A stretch of DNA of 64,000 nucleotides, taken from Halopseudomonas aestusnigri. Its GTDB lineage: Bacteria > Pseudomonadota > Gammaproteobacteria > Pseudomonadales > Pseudomonadaceae. Location: contig NZ_NBYK01000002.1 in NCBI RefSeq assembly GCF_002197985.1, forward strand, positions 151,041-215,040, in the 5' to 3' direction. Made by a program: the position numbers and the translations under genes. Every line of letters starts with the position of its first letter. Positions within the stretch are counted from its first letter, which is position 1. This document shows, piece after piece, positions 29,229 through 37,398 of the stretch. The notes below the pieces were generated by a model that saw only the letters and a program-made list of their open reading frames with translations, was not told the DNA's origin and searched no databases.

Positions 29229-30560
29229 TCAGTCTCTGATAGCCCACAGGGCCAGTTTCAATTCGGGCAGATCGCCGGCGGCGTGGAAGGCAATGCCGCC
29301 GGAGCGTGATAGCTGTGCGCGTTCATCGCTGCCGGGTGTCAGCGCGAAATAGCAGTGGTCCCGGCGGAAGGGAAGCTGTCTGGGCGCGACGGGCAGTGGC
29401 TGCAGGCGGATGCCGGGCAGGTGCAGGTTGACCAGCTGACGAATATGTTCGACAGCGCCGACCTTGAGGTGGTTGGGCAAACGGTTGCGCAGTTCCTCGC
29501 TGCTGCAGGCTGCCGTTGCGGCGAGTACAAAGCGTGCCCCGTCAATGAGGTCGGGGTCGTTGATGGGCGCGACTTGCACACCATACTGACGCTGCTGCAG
29601 CGGTAACTCGACACTGTGCTGTTCCAGAACGCTGGATAGACGTTGCCGCAGGACCCGCATCAGGGCGTCGAAACTCCGGCTTTGATCAATATGCTGATAT
29701 TGCAACGCCGGCGATGGCCGCCGACTGTCGGAGCAGAATGTCGCCAGCTCTGCCTGCAACGACAGCAGAATGCTGTACAGCTCGGCGGCGGGTGTCTGGG
29801 TCCTGTGCTGGTGGTGCCGGAGGATTGCCTCATGGCGGTTGATCAACTGCAGGGTCAGCAGATCCCCGATCTCTGCCCCGGCGGCCTGGCCACGGGCGAG
29901 CATTCGTTCTGCCAATACGTCTGCGCGCTGCTGCAGCAGGCTGATTACCTCCTGCAGGCAGCGTCCGAGAAAGGGGCTGGGCTGACAGTGAATAAAGGTT
30001 GCCGGAAAACGCTCGTCCAGCCTGACGCCTCCGTCTGCAGTGCTGTCGCGGACCGTACAGACCCTCATGCGGACCAACCCGGGCGACTGTGCGTCAGCGT
30101 CCAGTTGTAGTTGAAGATTCGGTCTGGCGCAGAGCAGCGGGCTCTCTGTTTCGGCGTGTCCGTTACTCTCGTTCAACGGCTGCGTGATGGTCGCGAACCG
30201 GGCCATGGCGTTGTCGCGTTCAGGGGGGACAGCCCCGGTGGGTTCAGCGGCCTGCAGTGGCAGGGTCAGATAAATGTCGGTGTCGGTCTGGTTAGCGGGG
30301 ATATCCAGCGCAAGTGGTGTCGGGTCGCTGTCCAGTTGAAACAGCGTGCCATCCGGCAGCAGTCCGCTGGCCTGGCAGATGACCAGTTTCCCCATTGGCA
30401 GAAAGGCTTCGTCGATCTTGAGGCTGTGAAAGCCCCACGCGTCTGCGAGCAGGCCTTTGATGCGTAGCGCCAATTGCTGTTCGTGGTACCTGTCCTGCCC
30501 CTGGAAGTGCTGGGGGCGCAGCAGCATGCCCTCCTGCCAGACGATCTTCAGTGCCTGCAT
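29229..30560 (-). CDS. tssK: Type VI secretion baseplate protein TssK
   Basis: A 443-residue protein beginning with the TssK signature VWQEGMLLRPQHFQGQDRYHE and containing LTLQLINRHEAILRHH and the C-terminal YFALTPGSD region. TssK links the baseplate to the TssL/TssM membrane complex. Start choice: the ATG read from 30560 has GGAG nine bases upstream, whereas the ATG five codons earlier has none. One base separates it from tssJ. Confidence 0.93.
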   Translation of the reverse strand: MQALKIVWQEGMLLRPQHFQGQDRYHEQQLALRIKGLLADAWGFHSLKIDEAFLPMGKLVICQASGLLPDGTLFQLDSDPTPLALDIPANQTDTDIYLTLPLQAAEPTGAVPPERDNAMARFATITQPLNESNGHAETESPLLCARPNLQLQLDADAQSPGLVRMRVCTVRDSTADGGVRLDERFPATFIHCQPSPFLGRCLQEVISLLQQRADVLAERMLARGQAAGAEIGDLLTLQLINRHEAILRHHQHRTQTPAAELYSILLSLQAELATFCSDSRRPSPALQYQHIDQSRSFDALMRVLRQRLSSVLEQHSVELPLQQRQYGVQVAPINDPDLIDGARFVLAATAACSSEELRNRLPNHLKVGAVEHIRQLVNLHLPGIRLQPLPVAPRQLPFRRDHCYFALTPGSDERAQLSRSGGIAFHAAGDLPELKLALWAIRD

Positions 30561-30561
30561 G

Positions 30562-31038
30562 TCAGGGTGCTCCATTGCTGACTGGCGGGTGCAGCCCGTT
30601 GCTGTCGAGCTGCACTCGAACGGCGTTGCGCTTGCGCGGGGCCAGGTCCAGGGTCAGACGCCAGCGGGCACCGGCCAGGTCGCGATAGCTGGCCACCAGC
30701 CCGAGATGACGGGTGTCCGGTTGCAGGGCCAGTTTCAGTGTGCGCTGCTCGCCCGGGCGCAGCTCCATCTCTTCCATAGCCAGCAGGTCCGGTGCCAGCA
30801 GCGCTGCCGGACGTTGCTGCAGATCGAAGTAGTCGGCTTGCTCGAAAGCGGTGGCGTGGCTGAGTTCAACCAGTTGCAGTACCAGCGGAGAGGGCCTGCC
30901 GTTCAAGTCCGGATTGAGTTGGTCCGATGCATTCAGGGTCAGATCGAGTTTGGTCAGATCAGAGTAGGGTGACAGCTGGCTGCAGGCACCGAGCAGCGCG
31001 CAGGCTGTGAGACTGACAAGAAAACGGGCAAAGGGCAT
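30562..31038 (-). CDS. tssJ: Type VI secretion outer-membrane lipoprotein TssJ
   Basis: A 158-residue lipoprotein with signal peptide and lipobox LLGAC (Cys19). The mature part has the transthyretin-like TssJ pattern: LDLTLNASDQLNPD, LVLQLVELSHATAFEQADYFDL and the late VASYRDLAGARWRLT strand. TssJ anchors the periplasmic part of TssM to the outer membrane. It follows fha by four bases and precedes tssK by one. Confidence 0.92.
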   Translation of the reverse strand: MPFARFLVSLTACALLGACSQLSPYSDLTKLDLTLNASDQLNPDLNGRPSPLVLQLVELSHATAFEQADYFDLQQRPAALLAPDLLAMEEMELRPGEQRTLKLALQPDTRHLGLVASYRDLAGARWRLTLDLAPRKRNAVRVQLDSNGLHPPVSNGAP

Positions 31039-31042
31039 GGGG

Positions 31043-32128
31043 TTATCCGAGATGTTGGTGAAACGCGCCCAGAAGGCGTGCCTGATCCTGATAGGTGCGA
31101 TTGAACGCATCGCTTAATAGCTGCTGCAGCTGCTCCGGCCGCCGGGCATAAACTTCACACAGTGCGCGCCAGCGGGCGCCGTCACTGCGCAGTGGGCCCA
31201 TCGATCCGACCAGGTGGTGAGGTGCGAGCAGTTGCGTCAGACGCTCGGTGCAGTGGCGGTTGGCCTGTTGCATTGCCAATATCTGGGCGCGCAGTCGGTG
31301 ACAGCCGCTGCGCAGCAAGCCGGTGGCGTCTGGCTCATGCTGTAACAGGTGCTCAAGCAGTGCCTGGGGCGTATCGTGCTGGAGGCCGGGATGGGGGTGG
31401 TCCCTGAGACCCAGGGTCTCGTCCAGCTGCTGCGCTGCGCGCAGGCTGAGTTGCAGCTCGCCCAGCAGAACTCTTAGCAGGGATGCAGCTTGCAGCGCCT
31501 GCTCGGCGAGGTTGTCGCGGTTGTTGAGGTCCAGCCCGAGGCGCTGGCAGATCTGTTCGGCCAGCGTGTCGTCTTCAGGCGGCCTGTAGTCTGACAATAT
31601 TGCCCGCCGCGGCAAGCGGACATGCTCCGACTCTATGCGGTGGTGATCGTCCTCGGTTGCCAGGTGGGCGGGCGCGACGATATTGGGCTTTGGCTCGTTG
31701 GCGGGTAACAGCGCGTCGAGCAGGTCGTCGGTGTGGTAGTCGGCGTCGCTGCCGCCCAGTTCGAGAAAGGCGTCATCCGGAATAAGGCCCTGCGGAGTCA
31801 CGGGGACGGCTTGGAGTCTGGCTCTGACCTCAAGTTCACCCATGCGATAGATGTGGCCGTGCTCGATGTCTACCGGCGTACCGTGCGGCAGCTTTTGGCT
31901 GTCGTGCTTGCGGGTAATGCCGTTGCTGCTCAGATCGACCAACTGGTAGCGTTGCTGGTCGAAGCGGATCTCGGCATGCTGGCCGGACAGTATGCGAGAC
32001 GGGTCGTCCAGCACCCAGTCACAGTGGCTGGCCCGGCCGATGATGCCGCCGGCTGCTCTGAAGGTTCGGCAGCGCGCGGGCTCATCCTCGCGGCGTGGCG
32101 GATGAATCACATCCAGCGTCAATTCCAT
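31043..32128 (-). CDS. Type VI secretion FHA-domain protein (Fha/TagH)
   Basis: A 361-residue protein with an N-terminal FHA domain (about 20-95): GGIIGRASHCDWVL, SGQHAEIRF and LSSNGI, the phosphothreonine-reading loops. A linker rich in His/Asp/Pro is followed by the TagH/ImpI C-terminal helical domain (about 190-361, ending in ARLLGAFHQHLG). Fha is the substrate of the kinase/phosphatase pair and promotes assembly when phosphorylated. GGAG lies eight bases before its ATG, which is inside the end of the upstream lipoprotein gene (10-base overlap). Confidence 0.92.
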   Translation of the reverse strand: MELTLDVIHPPRREDEPARCRTFRAAGGIIGRASHCDWVLDDPSRILSGQHAEIRFDQQRYQLVDLSSNGITRKHDSQKLPHGTPVDIEHGHIYRMGELEVRARLQAVPVTPQGLIPDDAFLELGGSDADYHTDDLLDALLPANEPKPNIVAPAHLATEDDHHRIESEHVRLPRRAILSDYRPPEDDTLAEQICQRLGLDLNNRDNLAEQALQAASLLRVLLGELQLSLRAAQQLDETLGLRDHPHPGLQHDTPQALLEHLLQHEPDATGLLRSGCHRLRAQILAMQQANRHCTERLTQLLAPHHLVGSMGPLRSDGARWRALCEVYARRPEQLQQLLSDAFNRTYQDQARLLGAFHQHLG

Positions 32129-32274
32129 GCGCCACGCTCCATGGGTCGCGGCTCTATTGGCGTGTCGAGTGGGCGGTATCGCTCATCGTCAAAGCGCAGA
32201 TTTCCGGTGCAGCCGCCGAGCAGGCAGAGCAGCAGCAGGGTAGCAAGACGGTACTGTGGTGGTGTTCTGGGCAT
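32119..32274 (-). CDS. Short predicted lipoprotein heading the type VI operon
   Basis: A 51-residue frame starting at the ATG read from 32274: basic N-terminus (MPRTPPQYR), hydrophobic core and lipobox LLGGC, leaving a mature chain of about 29 residues (FDDERYRPLDTP then IEPRPMERG). It overlaps the fha start by 10 bases, which suggests translational coupling. It occupies the place of the small orfX that precedes fha2 in P. aeruginosa HSI-II, but homology is not established. A further in-frame extension to 32328 lacks support. Function not recognised. Confidence 0.65.
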   Translation of the reverse strand: MPRTPPQYRLATLLLLCLLGGCTGNLRFDDERYRPLDTPIEPRPMERGAWN

Positions 32275-32349
32275 GGCAAATCCGTTGCGGGTCCGGCGCG
32301 AATCGTCCTGAATTGCGCTTGGGGTCACTTCAGCAATCTCTGTTCCTGA

Positions 32350-32355
32350 ATTATA
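32350..32355 (-). promoter_or_regulatory. Candidate -10 element for the type VI operon
   Basis: A perfect TATAAT on the minus strand sits in the only AT-rich part of the 212-base gap between the type VI operon and the next minus-strand gene. The matching -35 is poor (AAGCTT at 17 bases). No sigma-54 -24/-12 pair was found in this gap. Confidence 0.3.
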
Positions 32356-32486
32356 TAAATCAGTTAAATCAAAAGCTTGGGTTCTGTTTGTGACTCACGA
32401 TGGATGCCGTTGTGACGGGGTTGTCACCATGGTGCGCAAAGGCCTGCGCAGTAGCGGTAAAAACTGGCGCAGGACCGCCGGCAGGC

Positions 32487-32945
32487 TCAAGGTATCTGGC
32501 GGGCCAGGGCATAGGTTCCGGTGGCATGCGCCACCAGATTGTGTTCGTCGCCTGCGCTGTACAGATCAACTGCGCAGACCGCCTGGCGTTCGCCGCGCTT
32601 CATCCAGGTTGCTCTGGCGTAGAGGTCAAGTGGCGCGGGGGGTGCCAGAAAGTGGATGTTCAGGTTGCTGGTGACAGCCATCTCCTGGCGACCCGGCCCG
32701 GCAAGAATCAGCGCATACATGGCGGCGTCTGCCAGTGCCATCATGGTTGGTCCGGATAGTGTGCCGCCGGGGCGGATCAGCCGGGTGTTGAACGGGACGC
32801 AGGCGACCGCAATGTTGCTATCGCTGCTGATGACCTGCAAGTCGAGGTCGTCGGCCTGTGGCACGCCTTCCCGGATCAGGGTTTGAATATCGCTGGATGA
32901 CAGCATCAGGATTGGAGCCTCACCTGGGGGAGGCTCTATGGTCAT
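32487..32945 (-). CDS. PaaI-type hotdog thioesterase
   Basis: A 152-residue single hotdog-fold protein with the helix-and-turn GGTLSGPTMMALADAAMYALI and the strand NLNIHFLAPP, as in PaaI/YbgC-like acyl-CoA thioesterases. The ATG read from 32945 overlaps the stop of the upstream peptidase gene (ATGA), which supports it over the later ATG read from 32906. Third gene of the PA2779-PA2778-thioesterase operon. Substrate unknown. Confidence 0.82.
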   Translation of the reverse strand: MTIEPPPGEAPILMLSSSDIQTLIREGVPQADDLDLQVISSDSNIAVACVPFNTRLIRPGGTLSGPTMMALADAAMYALILAGPGRQEMAVTSNLNIHFLAPPAPLDLYARATWMKRGERQAVCAVDLYSAGDEHNLVAHATGTYALARQIP

Positions 32946-33877
32946 CGACAGACCGGGATCGTACAAGCGGCGTCAGCGCCAACATGTATGCCGTTTTGCG
33001 AATGGTTTGCGGCGCAGGCACGAACCTGTGCTGCGGCCTCTGTGCAGCCCAGTTCTTCCATGCCGGTTGCCAGATTGTTCCAGCCTGCCTGGTAGTCGGG
33101 GAAACGCCGCACCAGTTCGCTGAAGTGCTCCAGCGCTTCGCTGTGGCGTCCGCTGCTCCAGGCGATATTGCCGAGGCCGAGTAGTGGCGCCGGCTGTTCG
33201 CTCCAGCGCTCGCTGGCCTGCCGATAGGCCGCCTCGGCACTGGTGGTCTGACCAACCTGTTCGAGATCCGCTGCAGCTTTCAGGTAGGGCAAAGGCTCGG
33301 CTGTCGCCGGTATTCGGTCTGCCGGAACTGCGACGACGGCCCAACTGTTCGCGCGTTGCCAGGTGCGCAGGAATAGCGCAAAGGATTCGCGCTGGCGCGC
33401 GTTCAGGCCGGAGTGAAGGATTAGATCCCGGGTGTTGAGATCATAGCCAACCACCACTGCGTAGTGCCATTGCGGGTACCAGTCGAAGGCCAGGTTCTGC
33501 ATGACCAGCACCGCATTGCCGGCATCGATTTCGCGCAGGATTGCGCCCAGTTCAGGCGCGAGCGGATAGACCAGCAGACCCTGTTCTCGGGCGGCTGCAA
33601 TCATTTCTACTTGCAGGCTGCCCTGGCGCTCGGGCAAGTAGACACGATCGGTGAGCTGCTCCGGTGCGATGTCGATGTTGCGCTGACCAAGCAGCATCGA
33701 CAGCGCTGCAGGGCCGCACTGATACTCATCCTGGGCATGAAACGGCAGATTGGTCAGCAGCCGATTGGCCGGGAGGTTGTCCGGGAGGTTTTGCTGTGGG
33801 GTGGGGGTTAGCCCGGCACAGGCTGACAGCAGTGCTGTCAGCCCAAGTGCCAGGGCCAGCCGAATAGCCCTGATCAT
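32942..33877 (-). CDS. PA2778-family lipoprotein cysteine peptidase (C39-like) with TPR repeats
   Basis: A 311-residue lipoprotein: lipobox LLSAC (Cys20), then a C39/papain-like domain with catalytic Cys54 in EYQCGPAALSMLL, His138 in PQWHYAVVVGYD and a following Asp in DLILHSG. From about residue 205 TPR-like helices follow (LLGLGNIAWSSGRHSEALEHF). C39 domains normally cut double-glycine leaders inside ABC exporters; here the domain is free and lipid-anchored, so it would act in the periplasm. It follows the PA2779-like gene by four bases. Confidence 0.85.
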   Translation of the reverse strand: MIRAIRLALALGLTALLSACAGLTPTPQQNLPDNLPANRLLTNLPFHAQDEYQCGPAALSMLLGQRNIDIAPEQLTDRVYLPERQGSLQVEMIAAAREQGLLVYPLAPELGAILREIDAGNAVLVMQNLAFDWYPQWHYAVVVGYDLNTRDLILHSGLNARQRESFALFLRTWQRANSWAVVAVPADRIPATAEPLPYLKAAADLEQVGQTTSAEAAYRQASERWSEQPAPLLGLGNIAWSSGRHSEALEHFSELVRRFPDYQAGWNNLATGMEELGCTEAAAQVRACAANHSQNGIHVGADAACTIPVCR

Positions 33878-33881
33878 GATG

Positions 33882-34283
33882 TCAGTTTACGCAGTTGACG
33901 AAGCTGTAGACGTTGGTTGCGCAGAGCATGTCGGTGATGATGAAGATGACCAGAAACAGCACGATGATGCCAACAACGCCGGCACCTGCGGGTGCTTCAT
34001 CCAGCTGGCTGTTGAACTGGGCAAGCTCGGCGGTGGTCAGGCTGTCGATGCGCTTTTCAACCTGGTCGGGTGTTACACCCATACTGGCCAGCTTGTCCTG
34101 AACGGCCTGATCATCGAGCATGCTTTTGAGTTCGGCACGGTCCACAGTCAGTTGCTGCTGGGCAATGGCCTCACCAGTGCCGACCATGGCGGCCTGGGCC
34201 TGAATGCTGGCCAGGGACGTCAGCATGAACAGGGCGGTGAGCATGATGGACAGATAACGCTTTGTTGTTCGCATGAAAGTCAT
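33882..34283 (-). CDS. PA2779-family small membrane protein
   Basis: A 133-residue protein with an N-terminal signal or anchor (RYLSIMLTALFMLTSLASIQ), a helical middle rich in Gln/Asp/Leu, and a C-terminal hydrophobic segment (VGIIVLFLVIFIITDML) ending in a tail with two Cys. This is the pattern of the PA2779 family, always beside the PA2778 peptidase in pseudomonads as far as I recall. GAGG eight bases upstream supports the ATG read from 34283. Function unknown; it could be a substrate or partner of the peptidase. Confidence 0.8.
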   Translation of the reverse strand: MTFMRTTKRYLSIMLTALFMLTSLASIQAQAAMVGTGEAIAQQQLTVDRAELKSMLDDQAVQDKLASMGVTPDQVEKRIDSLTTAELAQFNSQLDEAPAGAGVVGIIVLFLVIFIITDMLCATNVYSFVNCVN

Positions 34284-34440
34284 CGGACATACCTCGATTT
34301 GTTGTGGCTTCCCTGCTTGGAAGCTGTTAACCACGATAGGTGGCTTCTGCTGGTGCGTAAGACGCGCTCCCTATAACCGACCCATGCAATGCCTGCGGGT
34401 TCCACTATGCCATTGCTGCTGTGACCTGGTTCACGACTCC

Positions 34441-35724
34441 TCAGATGCCCAGCTTGTCGCGCATCTGGTAGTACCAGGCGCCAATCGCGGTGAACGGAAT
34501 GCGGAACAGTCTGCCGCCCGGGAAGGGGTAATGCGGCAGTGCGGCAAAGGCGTCGAAACGCTCTGCCTGGCCGCGCAGGACCTCTGCGAGCACCCGGCCG
34601 GCAACGTGGGTAAAGGTAACCCCGTGGCCACTGCAGCCTTGCGAGTAGTAAATGTTGTTGCCAATGCGACCCATCTGCGGCAGGCGTGACAGGGTCAGCA
34701 GGAAATTGCCGGTCCATGCATAGTCGATCTTCACGTCCTTGAGCTGCGGGAAAGTCTTGATCAGGTTGGGACGAATCAGCGCCTCGATGTTGCTCGGGTC
34801 ACGGGCACCGTAGACAACCCCGCCGCCAAAGATGAGGCGCTTGTCGCCGGAGAGACGGTAGTAGTCGAGCAGATAGGCACAATCCTCTACACAATAGTCC
34901 TGCGGCAGCAGCGATGCGGCCAGCTCGTCCGACAGCGGCTCTGTGGTAACCACCTGGGTACCGCAAGGCATGGACTTGGCCGCCAGTTGCGGCAGCAGGT
35001 CGCCCAGATAAGCGTTGCCGGCGACGATTACATAACGGGCTTTTACCTGACCCTGCGCGGTGTGCACGACGGGATGCTCGCCCTGGTCGATACGGGTCAC
35101 CGGCGACAGCTCGTGAATGATGCCGCCCAGTGATTCGAAGGCGGCTGCCTCGCCGAGCACCAGGTTCAACGGGTGAATGTGGCCGCCGCTCATATCGAGC
35201 ATGCCGCCGACATAGATATCGGTATTGACCACCTCGCGGATGCGCTTGCTGTCCAGCATCTCGAGTTGGGTGTGGCCGTAGCGCTCCCAAAGCTGCTTTT
35301 GAGCCTCAAGGTGCTTCATGTGCTTGCTGTTGAACGCGGCAAAGACGCCGCCGTCTTTGAGGTCACACTGGATGTTGTACTGGGCTACGCGCTCGCGAAT
35401 GATGCGTCCGCCTTCAAAGGCCATATCGCCTAGCAATCGTGCTTGCTGAGCGCCCAGGGTGCGCTCGATAACGTCAATGTCGCGGCTGTAGCTGTTGACG
35501 ATCTGGCCACCGTTACGACCGGATGCGCCAAAGCCGACCTTGACTGCTTCCAGTACGGTGACTTTGAAGCCCTGCTCCGCCAGGTGCAGGGCGGCAGAGA
35601 TACCGGTGAAGCCGGCACCGACGATGCAGACGTCGGTTTCATGGCTGCCTTGCAGGGCGGGGCGCTCGGGCGCGGGGTTGGCTGAGGCTGCGTAGTAGGA
35701 AGTGGTGTGTCGGGTCTCGGCCAT
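34441..35724 (-). CDS. puuB: FAD-dependent oxidase, gamma-glutamylputrescine oxidase (PuuB/PauB) family
   Basis: A 427-residue DAO-fold flavoprotein. The dinucleotide motif is VCIVGAGFTGISAALHLAE; ASGRNGGQIVNSYSRD and the C-terminal GCSGHGVTFTHVAGRVLAE are typical of PuuB-like enzymes, which oxidise gamma-glutamyl-polyamines or related amines giving H2O2. It lies beside the PA2779/PA2778 operon as PA2776 (pauB3) does in P. aeruginosa. Other polyamine genes are absent here, so substrate is inferred from family. Confidence 0.82.
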   Translation of the reverse strand: MAETRHTTSYYAASANPAPERPALQGSHETDVCIVGAGFTGISAALHLAEQGFKVTVLEAVKVGFGASGRNGGQIVNSYSRDIDVIERTLGAQQARLLGDMAFEGGRIIRERVAQYNIQCDLKDGGVFAAFNSKHMKHLEAQKQLWERYGHTQLEMLDSKRIREVVNTDIYVGGMLDMSGGHIHPLNLVLGEAAAFESLGGIIHELSPVTRIDQGEHPVVHTAQGQVKARYVIVAGNAYLGDLLPQLAAKSMPCGTQVVTTEPLSDELAASLLPQDYCVEDCAYLLDYYRLSGDKRLIFGGGVVYGARDPSNIEALIRPNLIKTFPQLKDVKIDYAWTGNFLLTLSRLPQMGRIGNNIYYSQGCSGHGVTFTHVAGRVLAEVLRGQAERFDAFAALPHYPFPGGRLFRIPFTAIGAWYYQMRDKLGI

Positions 35725-35826
35725 GGGGGCACCTGTGCAAATGTTTGTTGAAAATATTTGACAATATGCGCCGATCCTAACGCCTGGGATGCTCTATTGC
35801 TATAGGGTGATCAAAAAAAACGACAG

Positions 35827-37398
35827 TCAGGGGTGTGCGGGTTCAGCCTCTGCCGCGCCACCTTGTGGTGGCGCTTTTGGCAATGGTTTGCACAGTAATA
35901 CGAAGATCATCGAGCAGCCGAGCATCAGGGCAATCAGATGGAAGGCATCGTTGTAGGCCATGATGGCGGCCTGCTGATGCACCTGGTTGCTCAGCAGTTG
36001 CAGTGCGCTCTGCTCATTGCCAAGCTGGCCGGTGAGTAGGTGCATGCGTTCTTCGAATGCCGGATTGCCCGGGGTTATATGCTCACGCAGGAAGTCGAAA
36101 TAGTATTTGGCGCGGCTGTCGAGAATGGTCGCCAGCGCGGCGATGCCGATAGCGCCGCCAAGGTTGCGCAGAATATTGTACAGACTGGAGGCAGAGCCGG
36201 CCTGCGAAGGCGCAATCATGGCGGTAGCGATGATCGACATGGGCACCAGGACCATGGGTTGTCCGAAGGCGCGGAAGATCTGGATGGCGATAAACTGATC
36301 GCCGGCAAAATCCAGGCTCAGGCTGCCGCTGTAGAAGCTGGCAAAGGCGAACAGAAAGAACCCGGTCGCGCAGATCAGCCGCGCATCGATAAAGCGCATG
36401 AGGATCGGTACCAGCGGAATGATCAGCAGCTGGGGGATGCCCATCCACATGATGACCTGACCAATCTGCAGCGCGTTGTATTGCTGAATCTGGGCCAGGT
36501 AGACCGGCAATACGAATACCGTGCCGTACAGGCCGACCCCCAGGCCAATATTGGCCAGGCTGCCGAACAGAAAGTTGCGATCCTTTAGCAGGCGCAGATT
36601 GACTAGAGGGTTTTCTCTGGTGAGCTGAATGATGACGAAGCTGATCAGACTGACAAAGCTGATGATCGCCAGTGCCAGCATCAGATTGGACTCCAGCCAG
36701 TCCTTGCGATGGCCTTCTTCCAGAAACACCTGCAGGCAACCCAGGCCGACCGCCATGGTAACAATGCCCATGTAATCGCCCTGGCGCAGCAGATCCCAGC
36801 GTGGTTGCGACTTGTCCAGTCCGTACATCAGCCCGGCGGCCATCAGAATGCCGGGAACGATGTTGATGTAGAAAATGTATTCCCAGCCAAAATGTTCGGT
36901 CAGCCAGCCACCGATGGTGGGGCCGATCGATGGAGCAAAGGTGGCGGTAATGGCAAACAGTGCCATGCCCTTGGGGCGCGAGGAGGGCGGCAGCTTGATC
37001 AGAATCAGGGTAAAGGCAAACGGGATCAGTGCGCCGCCGGCAAGGCCTTGCAGCGCACGAAACACGATCATGCTTTCCAGGCTCCAGGCCACCGAACACA
37101 GCAGCGACGCGATGACGAAGATGGCCGAGATGGTTACCGCAAAGCGGCGTGGCGAGAAGATGGTAGTCAACCAGGCCGCGAGGGGGATGATGATGATCTC
37201 TGCCACCAGATAGGAGGTAGAAATCCAGGAGCCTTCCTCGATGGTGGCCGACAGCGCGCCCTGAATATCCTTCAGCGACGAGTTGATGATCTGAATGTCC
37301 AGAATCGCCATGAAGGCGCCGAGAATGGCGCTGAGCAGGGCGATCCAGTCGCGCCTGCCCGGTGGTGGTATGTCGTGGGCGGAGCCGGCGTTAGTCAC
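35827..37398 (-). CDS. emrB: DHA2-family MFS efflux permease, EmrB/QacA type
   Basis: A 523-residue transporter with 14 predicted membrane segments. Motifs include LGAFMAILDIQIINSSL (motif with the conserved Asp), IIPLAAWLTTIFSPRRF, the proton-coupling RALQGLAGGALIP and GPTIGGWLTE (motif C). It starts at GTG read from 37398, eight bases inside the end of emrA, with AAGGT upstream. Together with EmrA it should expel hydrophobic drugs using proton flow. Confidence 0.9.
   Translation of the reverse strand: MTNAGSAHDIPPPGRRDWIALLSAILGAFMAILDIQIINSSLKDIQGALSATIEEGSWISTSYLVAEIIIIPLAAWLTTIFSPRRFAVTISAIFVIASLLCSVAWSLESMIVFRALQGLAGGALIPFAFTLILIKLPPSSRPKGMALFAITATFAPSIGPTIGGWLTEHFGWEYIFYINIVPGILMAAGLMYGLDKSQPRWDLLRQGDYMGIVTMAVGLGCLQVFLEEGHRKDWLESNLMLALAIISFVSLISFVIIQLTRENPLVNLRLLKDRNFLFGSLANIGLGVGLYGTVFVLPVYLAQIQQYNALQIGQVIMWMGIPQLLIIPLVPILMRFIDARLICATGFFLFAFASFYSGSLSLDFAGDQFIAIQIFRAFGQPMVLVPMSIIATAMIAPSQAGSASSLYNILRNLGGAIGIAALATILDSRAKYYFDFLREHITPGNPAFEERMHLLTGQLGNEQSALQLLSNQVHQQAAIMAYNDAFHLIALMLGCSMIFVLLCKPLPKAPPQGGAAEAEPAHP

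Noticed and set aside
32276-32486. Sigma-54 promoter for the type VI operon
   Set aside because: HSI-II-like loci can use sigma-54, but no GG/GC -24/-12 pair with the right spacing was found on the minus strand; GCAAAGGCCTGCGC near 32,438 fails at the invariant -24 GG.
23386-32486. Type VI block as a recent genomic island
   Set aside because: No integrase, tRNA insertion, direct repeats or obvious base-composition change was seen at the edges.
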